Source of the DNA: Ganoderma boninense
Taxonomy: Eukaryota; Basidiomycota; Agaricomycetes; Polyporales; Polyporaceae
Assembly (NCBI GenBank): GCA_002900995.3
Contig: CM035307.1
Coordinates: 496,001 to 560,000 of the forward strand
Reading direction: 5' to 3'
Length of the DNA: 64,000 nucleotides
Shown here one piece after another: positions 19,389 through 29,178 of this stretch. The notes under the pieces are model-generated. The model was not told where the DNA came from and searched no databases. It worked only from the letters and a program-made list of their open reading frames with translations. The translations under genes were made by a program, and so were the position numbers. Each line of letters opens with the position of its first letter. Within the stretch, counting starts at the first letter, position 1.

Positions 19389-22300
19389 GCGGAGTGGGGT
19401 GCGGGGCGCTGGTGTGACGACAAGGAAGGTCAGAGCTAGAGAGAAGGGCGTGTGTGAAGGAAACGATAGGATGATCGAGGGCCCGGCACAGCGCGAGTCC
19501 GAGTCTGAGCACGAGAGCACGAGTGCGAAATACGAAGGCGATGGGAGGAGGGAGGCGGAGAGAGGCACGACCGAACTGAACTGGGGCGTTGATCGCTGCC
19601 GCGCGCAGTCTTATCAATGACAACGGCTCGCCCCCTTCGCCCGTCCGCCCCGCTTCGTCTTCGCCGCAGGGCGTACCGCGCGATAGCCCCCGCGTTCGAT
19701 TGGAAGAACCCCTGCTCAGTCGCACAATTCCGGCGTCCTTCTCGCCCCTGCTGCCCCTTGATCCTCTCACAACGCTGCGCTGACGAACACGTCATACTGA
19801 ATGGCAGGATTCACGGATCCGCACAGCATCACAGTCGTGCGCATGGTGCACACTCACCGCCGGGCCAAGTCCAGAGTGAGGGAGAGCGGGTGATATGACG
19901 GAGGCGATCCGAGGACAAGGACGAGTTTGCTTGTTTTGGCAAGGTCGGGCTCCCTTGTGGCGGCCGCCCCTTTCAAGCGCCGGCCTATTATTACAAGCTC
20001 GGTAGTTGCCTTCTCTCCGCCAACGCTCGCTTCCGGCGGTCTCCTCATCGGCGACTTTTCGCTTGCTTTCCTTCTCAACCTTTCACCTTCGTCGCTGTAT
20101 GCTGCCCCCTTCTCAAGACTCTCCGTGGACCGACGGAGGTGTTTACCGGCCTTTCACCCGCAGGCCGTGGGTCAGGAACATTGCTCTGTCAACGCTGCCA
20201 TATGGGCGTATCTTTCCGACTCTCACATGAGCATCACCCTCAGGTGGTCTGCAGACGATGAACGACCTTCAACCCAGAACATTCTCAACCGCAAGTCGCC
20301 CGGGTGCAGACATTCTAGCGCTTCTTGGAATTAAATACAGGGCGCATCAAAACCCCGGTCGAAGTCTGCGCTGCGGTCGATCTCAACCCCACTGACTCCC
20401 GCCGCCACTGAATCCTGCTCCGACTCGATGCATCAACTTGGCTTCCCTTTGTAAGGCAGATAATCCGCTTTTGCCCCGCGATAAAAAGTATGTAAGACTC
20501 CATTTATCTCGTGTATTAACCTTGCAATTAGAATCCGGCCCTGCCCGGGCATCCTGTTGTAGGCATCCAGCATTCACTAGAAATGCGAAACTTCAAACAC
20601 AATGACTTCACTCGGGCCGGTTCGACGTCCGCCATGGCCATCTCACTGCGTACGTCAACCGGTGCGACTCCTATTCAGGCGGACTGCAAATTCTCGGTGG
20701 CCGCCGTCTCATTATGGTACGCTCGTAGCCTAATCGGGCGTTCCTCCTGTCCCCGTTCCGCAAGCTGCGATGCTTGCATACCTGACTTGCATCCTCGCAT
20801 ACGGTCGTAGAAGGAATTGCATCCCTGCCGCGACATAGAATGTTGGCCGTGGCGTGATACAGTAGCTGGTTTCATAACGTGCCATATGCATATAGAGGCG
20901 GGCCTTCGGAGTCCTGGGTTCGAGCTACTCTGGGCACCTGCTCTATGGTGTGCGCGATCCTCCAGGCGATCCACTCGACTCTGTGGCTTCAGTTTCACCA
21001 CGACAACACAGAAGGTTCATCGCCGACAGCAACCGAGGCGTCCCTTCGCAGCTTCTCATCAAGCATCGACTCATGGAGCTCAAACGGGGCCACACGGTGC
21101 GTCAGATGGGTCGATGTGAGTTCGTCTCTTCGTCCGCTACGCTCGGTATTCTCTCCGATTTCCTGGCTAGATTGAGTTTGGCTTAGATCTAGGATCCATC
21201 ACTGCGACTGGCAGAGAGCACCAGGGAGCACGATGGGGGCATGGTGCTATTATTCACGAGTGAAAATCCTACGAAAAGCTGTCACACGTGTTTAACTTTT
21301 CTCTGGGGGGCACAAAGCAGAGTAAAATTTGAAGGAAGGCTTTCCTTTTCCTGAGACTTTCGCTCACTAGTTAACCAACTTTGTCACGCGCAGAGAAAGG
21401 ATTTTTCACGGGTCACGACTTTTTATCGACTTCTGTTTCCAGGAAAATAGCGCACTGTCTGTCGTGGAGGGTCAATCTGGGGCTCGATCCCTTCCCGCGT
21501 TCTTCACGGTATCTCTCGATGGTCACATGTGACGGTGTGCCAGGAAGACGAGATGGGGAGCCAGAGGCGTATATAATCCCCGGGGAAACGGCGTATGGTT
21601 ACCTTTCCTCCCACCTCAGCTTCACGTCCCACTCTGCGCCTTTTGAACGGCGTCATGTCCGCTGGTTTCTCGGAGGTCCACCGCATAGCTTGTGCGACAC
21701 TCCGAGAAGTCTACGCCGTCCTTCCGCATGTCTACCGCAAGCTGTAGTAGACGTACCATCGTAGTTGTCGGCGTCATCCAGCGAGGTGAGCAGAACCTTA
21801 AGAGCACTCTTCTGCTCTTCTACTTCTCGGCCGTAATTATCGATTGCAAACACGATGTACACGGCGTACATCCCAACGCTCCGCAGGACGTGATTGCTTC
21901 GTGGAATCTTCCTGGAGTCCTTTGCGGCATGCACAAAGAGCGAAGCGCCCTCGAGCGCCCTGCCATGCAAGACACCAAGGCGACTTCACAAACATGTCGC
22001 GACCGGCGGCATCTGGGGATGTATACCGTGGTAGGGTGTACATCCCCAGATGCCGCTGGTCGCGATATATTCGTGAAATACCCTTGGTCATTTCGCTCTT
22101 TGTGCATGCCGCAAAGGACTCTAGGAGGATTCCACGCAGATATCGCGTCCTGCGGAATGTACGGCTTTAAACCGTCTCCTGAGCTTCAGCGCTTGCCCTC
22201 GATAAGACGAAGCGTGATCGCGTCGCGTCGCCGTCGCGTGATGGGAAGCCACGTGTGCCGGCTGCCTCGAGGTTGGGAATTGGTTGGCGAGCTCGGCCTT

Positions 22301-22522
22301 TGATCGTCTTCGGACGGCGTGCACTGTGCAATGTGCACACAGTCCGCAACGCTCCCCTCTTCATCTTCATGAGCTAGCCTCGTTGTCCTTGTCAGATACA
22401 CCCTTGCAGCTTGGCATCCACCTTCTCTCTCGTCTTGTGACACCTCTTGTGCTCTCCCAATCCTAGCGCTTCCCTTCACTTCGCTTCCCGCTGCACTATC
22501 TGACTCATAGGGATAGAAGTTC
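19389..22522. other. Intergenic region, no gene recognised
   Basis: About 3.1 kb between the divergent protease and NADAR genes. Open frames here are short and lack protein-like composition. The one structured element is the long inverted repeat at 21861-22163. Sequence just before 22523 should contain the promoter of the NADAR gene; I saw no clear TATA box. Confidence 0.45.
21861..22163. repeat. Long imperfect inverted repeat (hairpin)
   Basis: The arm 21861-22023 pairs with 22039-22163 around a ~15-nt loop. Matching blocks include CATCTGGGGATGTA/TACATCCCCAGATG next to the loop, CGGCATGCACAAAGAGCGAA/TTCGCTCTTTGTGCATGCCG in the middle, and CCGCAGGACG/CGTCCTGCGG near the outside. The left arm carries ~27 extra bases after its middle block. 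It could be a miniature transposon remnant or a hairpin RNA source; I found no convincing target-site duplication. Confidence 0.8.
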
Positions 22523-24729
22523 ATGGGCAACAACACAAGTCATCCCGGCCTTGACTCCCGATCACGAATACCTCCATACCGAGACCGTCCCCGTGAATAC
22601 ACGACTCGAGGCAAGAAACCGAAATACGAGGAGTACTACGAGGACGACGGATATGGAGAAGACTCTCTTCCGCAGGTACCGTACGCGCCCACTGGGTACC
22701 CTCAGATGACCTATGGACCGGCTCCCTACCTTAGTGCGTTTCTTTCCTTTCCTATCGTATTCGTGTCAGTGGCTTGACTCCACTCCTCCCATGACCTCTC
22801 CATGAAGATGCCCACGGCCAATATGTGCCTGCCCAACAAATGCTCTTCCCTCAACCATACATGCAACCCGACATAACTCCCGTCATCCCAGGGATGAGCA
22901 TGAACGGTGCCATGCCCACAGCCGGCAATCCGTTTCCTGGACCAGCCATGAACGTAGGGCCCACGATGCCTGAGCCACAAGTCGTCATTCCCCCCATCGG
23001 TCAGACGGCGGGCGTCGACGCCCCCGTTATCCCTCCGCCACTTCCTTCCTCGCGCCGCGGCCGCGCAGCTACGCCTTACATGGTTCCTGGCGAGCCGCTG
23101 GATTCCTCTTCGGATGAGGACGAGGACGAGCTGACGGCAGAGGCGCGTGCGAGGCTGCAACCTCCTCTGCGCCCCGGCCAGTACGGCCCGTTCGACCCCG
23201 TCCGCGCTCGCAGTGCCGCACATACTCCGCACCCGATCCTGCAACGTAATGAACGCGGCGACCGCAGGCATCACAGAGCGGCGTCGTCTCCTGCGTACAT
23301 GCACGACGACTCTCCTCCGTTCGGCGACCCAGCCCAACCACCCGTCATCCCGCCGAACTTCATACCGTTCCCCAACCAGACTGGCGTTCAGCCCATGCCC
23401 GGCTCAGTCTGGCCTCCGCAGCCCGAGATGGGCATGGGAATGGGCGCCATGCCACAACCTCAGCTCCAACCTCAATTTCAGCCTCAGCCTCCATTGGAAG
23501 AGCCCGAGGTACCGCAGATTCGACCACGCCCGTTCGAGCCCATCCAGCGGCCCCACAACCCGCTCCCCGCGCCTCCGCGGGACATCCTCCACTCGTCTCC
23601 TTACGCGAGGCTGTTCGAGGAGCTCCGCAAACCGATTGACGACGCAGCGCTCAAGGAGAAGATGGCGGCGGTGCCCGCGATTCACACCATTGGTGCGGTG
23701 AACATCGCGTCACAGCCCACCCCCGGACATCACCAGCCACACGGCACGCGCTCGGGAAACCAGAAGGAGAAGAAGAAGAAGGGCCTCTTCCGCTCGCTGA
23801 GCAGCCGCCTCGCGGGGTCCAGTGCGCGCAGGGTCGAGGAGGAGCCCGACCCCATGCAAGCGCAGGTGCACCCGCACATGCAGACGTTGGTCGGCGGCCA
23901 CGCCGTCGCCGTGTACCCGGTCATACAACACATGCCCGACGGGGGCCTGGCACTCGTGTACAATCACCCGACCCTCGGCCCCGACGGCGTGCCTGTCCCC
24001 GCCGCCGCCCCCGCCGCCCCCCGTGCTCTCCCCTGGAGGGAGCACGATGCCGGGGTACGTGCCGAGTGCGACCCCCGCGAGCGCATCGCTGAACGTTGGC
24101 ATGCCCCTGGGCCCCACGCCCACCCCGGTACTAGACTTTGCTGCCCCGCCCCCTCCCCGCCACGCACGCCGACGCCGCAGCTCCCGCCTCGCCCGCTGGT
24201 GAAGATCGGGCGGACGGGGGAGCTGGCGGCGCTGCTGCACTTCTCGCCGCATAAGGTGCACTACGGGCACCGGTCGTACCCGACGGGCGTGCACCTGTTC
24301 GAGGCGCTCAAGTTCATGGGGGGCCGGGAGGACCTCGCGGAGCGCGTAAGGGGATGCGGGACACCCGAGGAGGCGGTCGCGGTCTCGGAGGGTTTAAGGG
24401 AGTATTGGAGGCCGGATTGGGACGAGGTCAAGCTCGAGATGGTGCGTACCCCTTCTCGTCCGTGTTCGTGTTTGTGGGTGTATGTGTGGAACGGAGGCTG
24501 ACGAGAGGACCCGGCGTCGGGATTGCAGCTGGAGAACGTGCTGTACCACAAGTTCGTGCAGCACGCGGTGCTCCGGGAGATGCTCATGGCGACGGGCGGG
24601 GCGGACCTCGTGTTCGCGGACCCGGACACAGTGTGGGGCGACGGGATGGTGGGACAGGGCCTGAACCTCCTCGGGGGCGCGCTCATGCGCGTGCGGGCAC
24701 GGTTGAGGGAGGAGGGCCTTGATTCGTGA
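22523..24729 (+). CDS. Proline-rich protein with C-terminal NADAR domain
   Basis: About 681 residues from exons 22523-22733, 22808-24441 and 24529-24729. The first ~500 residues are disordered, rich in Pro, Gln and Met, with an acidic SSSDEDEDELTAE patch and a lysine run (KEKKKKGLF). The C-terminus is a NADAR domain (DUF1768, the YbiA/RibX fold that removes damaged or ADP-ribose-related N-glycosidic groups), seen as LLHFSPHKVHYGHRSYPTGV, HLFEALKFMGG, LENVLYHKF and DPDTVWGDGMVGQGLNLLG. Many basidiomycete NADAR proteins have long disordered N-termini. The N-terminus MGNNTS fits an N-myristoylation site. Between about 24000 and 24190 the annotated frame reads Cys/Trp/Arg-rich, while the +1 frame reads a natural Pro/Ser/Gly stretch (VLSPGGSTMPGYVPSATP), so a compensating frameshift pair is likely. 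Confidence 0.8.
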
Positions 24730-25540
24730 GCGATGCACGACCGACAGACCGACAGGCGCGCGGGCTGGCCGCAGGCAGGCAATTGCTCTGCTTTCGATGA
24801 TGCGACGACTAAAGGTCGACCACGGCACCGACACCACCACCACCACCACCACTATTGCGATACCTCAAAACTACACCACACAAACACACTGCGACACCTG
24901 CTCAGTTATGTTCACACGCCCATAACCACGACATACCGCATACACACCATTCAATGATTTGGGTGTGTTTTTTGTTAACGACTGCTTGCTTCACGCTCTC
25001 GATGTTTAGATGAATTGCTTTCACCGCCCGTCCCGCGTCGCTCAAAAGTTGCCTACCTTTGTCCTTCTATTGCTTATTCCTACCCCACTATGCTTGTTCT
25101 AGTTTGGCAGCCGTGTTGTTGTTTGTGTATTATTCTGTCCTCTGCGCATCGACATCGTTACGGTATACTGTCCTGGGTACTATGTTGTAATCGGTGTATC
25201 CCCCTTGTGTTCGATACGGATTCTTGGGTACAGTATTCGTGGAGCTCGAGGGCTTGCGTAAAGAAGCCCCGAGCTACGTACGACATGCATGCCACTTCGA
25301 TGATTTGGGGCTGTTTATGTATCATAGCTCGACGTTTAGCTTCGGCTGGGTGGGTCCGTGTGTACTTACAGCACCCTTACCGCCCCTCCGACTCCATCGA
25401 GAAGCAACTGCATTTCATGCCTCGTTCGAACAGCATCCATCCATCCAGCGCTCTCCTTCAATATCGCAATCGGACAAGGTGCATTGACAGCGACAGCAAC
25501 ACTACCAGTACTACTGTAGTACGCGCCATCCAGACTCCAG
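24730..25540. other. Convergent intergenic region
   Basis: Between the NADAR gene (+) and the La-like gene (-). It contains a short run of CAC repeats near 24833-24852 and otherwise nothing I can assign; probably the two 3' untranslated regions. Confidence 0.45.
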
Positions 25541-28117
25541 TCAGGCCTTCCTCCTGCGCTTCCGAGGTCTTTTGCCTGGCCTCTTTGCGTCCTCCCCCTC
25601 AAGTTCGAGCTCGACTTCTCCAAAGCCTTGCGCCCCCTGAACGCTAGCCATCTCAACGTCTCCATCTTCCTCTCCGCCTGTCTGGGCAAGGGCGATCGCC
25701 TTGCGCACGGCCTCGCGGCGGACCTTCTCAGGCACCTTGTGCCAATACAACGCCTCGCGCTCGCCGACCACGAGCTCGGCCGTGATCCGTTTCGGAGCGG
25801 TGTCCGTGTTCAATGCTGCATCCGCCCCGGCGGTCGGGAGGCCCGCGCCGACGGCGTCGAGCCCATGCGTCTGCACGATGGGACACGGGGCGAAGGCGTC
25901 GACGAGCGTGCGGGCGTGGACGGGGGTCGACACACGGACGTGGCACTGTGGACAGGCTGGTGTATCAGCACGTCGGCAACGAAGCTCGGACCACAGGGAG
26001 GATAGAGGAGGAAATAAGCGGGGTCAATGAAAGGCAGGCACACTGCCGGGGAAGAGGGAGACAGAGAGAGAAAGATAGAGAGGCAGAAGGGAAAAGCCCG
26101 ATGAGTCTCAAGGAAATAAAACCGATGGGGATCAAGGAAATAATAAAAGAATAAAGGAAGGTAAAGGAGCGGAGGGGAGTGGAGGGTAGAGAAGGGGGAA
26201 CGCACCGAGACCATGCCCTTAGCGTAGTCGACGTAGTCAAGCGCGTCCGCGGTGGCCACAGGCGGCGCATGCGCGCCGAGCAGCGCCCTCAGTGTCGTCT
26301 TGTTCGTCTCGGGGTGCACGCCCCGCACGAAGACGAGGCAGCCGGGCGGATACGGCGCAGAGGGAGCGAGTGGGGGCGGCGGGGCTTGTACCTCCGGTCC
26401 AGAGTCTCGCGTCCGTACGGTTCGGATCGGGGTAGAGGCGGGCCCAGCGTGCTCTTCTCCCGGGGGTATCGTTGTCTCTACTTGGCGCTCGCGTGGGCGG
26501 CGGGGTGCGATGTGGGGATGCTCCGCGTCGGCGTCGGCATCGAGTAAGGTTTGGCGGTAGGTGAGGTACTCCTCCTTCAGGGCGTCCCACCGCGCCTTCG
26601 GGAGCGCGCGGAAGCCGAATTTGACCGCGTCTTCCTCTGCTTCTCGGGCCTCGGCCTCAGTCTCAGCTTTGGCCTCCGAGTCGGGCGCGTTCTCGTGGTG
26701 TCGTGGCACAGGCACGGCGACGGTGGTGCGACGGGGCAGCCAGGGCCAGTCGGTGGCGAGGCGTGTGGCGTCCGCTGCGGAGGCGAAGGTGACAAGTGCG
26801 AAACCTTTGCATTTGGGTGGGGCGCCGGGGCGGTCGAGGTGGTGTGGGGGAGGGTTATTGCCTGGATGTGGGCTGGTGGGAGTGGAAAGCCTGTGCCAGG
26901 GGGTGGTGGGGAGGATGGAGTGGGAAAGGGAAAGGGAACGGGAAGCAAGGAAGAGAGGAAGCGGTGGATCCCTGGGACGGTGCGGTGTGCCAGGGGCACG
27001 TTTTCCTGTGGGTTCCTTGTGTGAGGGGTGGGAATACGGGCAACAGAAGCAGCGAGCTCGAGCACGACGGGCAACGCGGGCCTTTCGAGCGTTAGAGAAC
27101 AGCGCGAACTCATATGGAAACTTCGGGGTGTCCAGGAAGCTAGGAAACGTCAAGTTTCTTAGGTATTCCTCAAGCTTGTCCGGACGTTGGCAGCAGGTGA
27201 GCTATGTGAACCCGGAGGGGGAGGGGGGGACAGAAACAGGGCGAAAGCACGGAGTTTCCGGAAAGTGGGACCCACTTCTGGCCCCTTCTCCCCTTGAAGA
27301 ACACATCTCCGTTTTCAGTTTCAGGAAACTTAGAGAAAACACGAAGAAAATGGCAAGCTTCCGCAGCCACGAAACACCTCGGACATCCTTGAGAAACTGG
27401 AAAATTCCATCCTAGTTTCCTCACCGTTTCCTAATGCCGAAACATCTGCAGCGCCCGTCGTGGAGGGAGAGAGGGAGAAGGGGAAGAGAATACAAGAGAA
27501 GGGCGTACCACGTAGACGGTGCGCTCCTCCCATTCGTTCCGCGATGAGTTGCGTGCGCGTGCGAGGGCCTCGGCGGGGTGCTTCAGGCGGACTTCGTACC
27601 CTCCTCCGTCGTCCGGCGATGTGGGTGCGTGCTGGCCATACCATGCGCTTTTGGAGGGTGCGGTGACGCGCATGCGGACCTCGAGCACGTCTTCCGCATG
27701 TCCCCGTATTGCTCGGACAATGCAACTATCCGGTGGCCTTTGGTCGAGGTGAAGGAGGTGCGTAGAGTGTTGTATCAGGAAGCTGAGGGGTATCCCTGGA
27801 TGAAGATCAGTCATCACTACCGGTACGTCGGGAACGGACGTACACCCATCGTCGGCCGCACTGACAGCGCGACGGAGCTCGACGTTTGTCCACAGCGCAT
27901 AGTCGGAGAGGGCGAGGAGGAGGAGTGTGGCAATATCTTCGTCGGTGGGTCCGTCGGTGGCCTTGTTCTTGCCCTTGTCCTTCTTCGCGTCTGTGGCTCG
28001 GTTCGGGGGCTCGTCTAGGGCTACAAGGCTGCGTGTTGGTGGGGATGGACCAGGTACAGCAGCATCTGGAGCAGGCCTGGTTCGCTGGGCGACCTTCCTG
28101 GGTATGAACTGAAACAT
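25541..28117 (-). CDS. La-module protein with C-terminal xRRM (LARP7/Pof8-like)
   Basis: Three exons, 28117-27509, 27005-26206 and 25945-25541, about 604 residues if one base is restored. The N-terminal part (DEDIATLLLLALSDYALW...) resembles a La motif. RRM1 starts at the first splice junction (TVYV joined to ENVPLAHRTVPGIH) and has RNP1 as CKGFALVTF. The C-terminal domain is xRRM-like: GCLVFVRGVHP, DYVDYAKGM, and GEREALYWHKVPEKVRREAV. The protein ends in a basic tail (KRPGKRPRKRRRKA). La + RRM + xRRM is the layout of LARP7/Pof8 proteins that load telomerase RNA, so a telomerase or snRNA role is plausible but unproven. The frame breaks at the G run 26846-26850. Introns of 503 and 260 nt are long for this genome. 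A start at an upstream in-frame codon is possible. Confidence 0.65.
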
Positions 28118-28959
28118 GGGCGGGGGGGCCGAGGAGGGACTAGCCAACTTGGCCAACGTTCGCGGACAAGTCGCTGGCTGCGTCTCGCGCTCAGTCTCCC
28201 GCGTCGCGCGCCAGGGACCAGCTGTCACGTTCACATGCTCTACGTCACACTGCCAGGACGCGTCGCGATTGGCTGCAGCACCTCGATCGGGAGAGCGATC
28301 GCGGCGCGTGGGAAGGCGGGGGATTTGTGCCTCGTCGCGGGATCTGATGAGAGCTTTGGATGGTAGCCGTGACCTCCACCGTCTTGAGCGCGAAAATGAC
28401 CGGGAGATGTCGCCCGGTCATGTTACTCACTTATCTTCCTCGCAGCCCCCTCTTCTTCTTCCGCGACTCTCTCCCAGGGCCCCGCGAGGCGTAATCCTCC
28501 TCCCCTCCCCTTCCCCGCACGCCCGCGCCGCTTCGCTGGGCTCGTTGCTCCCCGTTCCCACTTCATCTCGCCTTTCTCGCCTCGGACGCTCCCTGTCAGT
28601 CTCTACTCGACGTCTTCCCAACGACGAATCTCGTCCACGCCTTCAGCGACCGCAGACGCCTTCGATCGGGCCTTGCCTCGCCGATCGCCTCCCCGTGTCA
28701 GCTCGGGGACCTGCATACGGAACGACGCTTGCTCTCTCGGGCCAAGTCTTGCATGACAGCGTGCGCCGCGTGCTAGCAAGGCAAGTCCGTTGCTCCATCT
28801 GTCGATGCCCTTCCCATTCCCCGAGCACCCTGCGCCACATTCCGCCTTTGCCCTCTCCCTTTCGCCTGCCCCCCACCCCTCGCTGGCACCTGCAAATTTA
28901 TTCCCGCTCCAAACGCCCCGGGGCTCCCAACTCTCCGCTCTCCTCGCGTCCGCGTCGCG

Positions 28960-28967
28960 TATTTAAA
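28960..28967 (+). promoter_or_regulatory. Possible TATA box of the P450 gene
   Basis: TATTTAAA, 212 bp upstream of the P450 ATG. With a start site ~30 bp downstream, the leader would be nearly 190 nt and include the 21-bp repeats at 28995-29057. Confidence 0.35.
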
Positions 28968-28994
28968 CGCAGGCAGCTCCCGATGAGTCGCTTC

Positions 28995-29057
28995 GCTCTT
29001 CTCGCCATTCACTCTGCTCTTCTCGCCATTCACTCTGCTCTTCTCGCCATTCACTCC
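28995..29057 (+). repeat. Three tandem copies of a 21-bp unit
   Basis: The unit GCTCTTCTCGCCATTCACTC(T/C) repeats three times without gaps in the probable 5' leader of the P450 gene. The period is a multiple of three, so a small upstream frame starting at 28983 reads a repeated LLAIHSA and overlaps the P450 start in another frame. Confidence 0.9.
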
Positions 29058-29178
29058 GCTCCCCGAGCCCTCCCCCGCCTTCCCACTCGGCGCTTGATCC
29101 CCGTAATTTCCGCGTGTTGCGCGACCGAGAGCTCACGGGGGATTGGCGTCGCTAAATATCGGCAAACAGATTATCCAC

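Noticed and set aside
20880..21000. A GGGTTCGAGC segment resembling a tRNA T arm
   Set aside because: The flanking bases do not form the T stem and no D or anticodon arm is present at the right distance.
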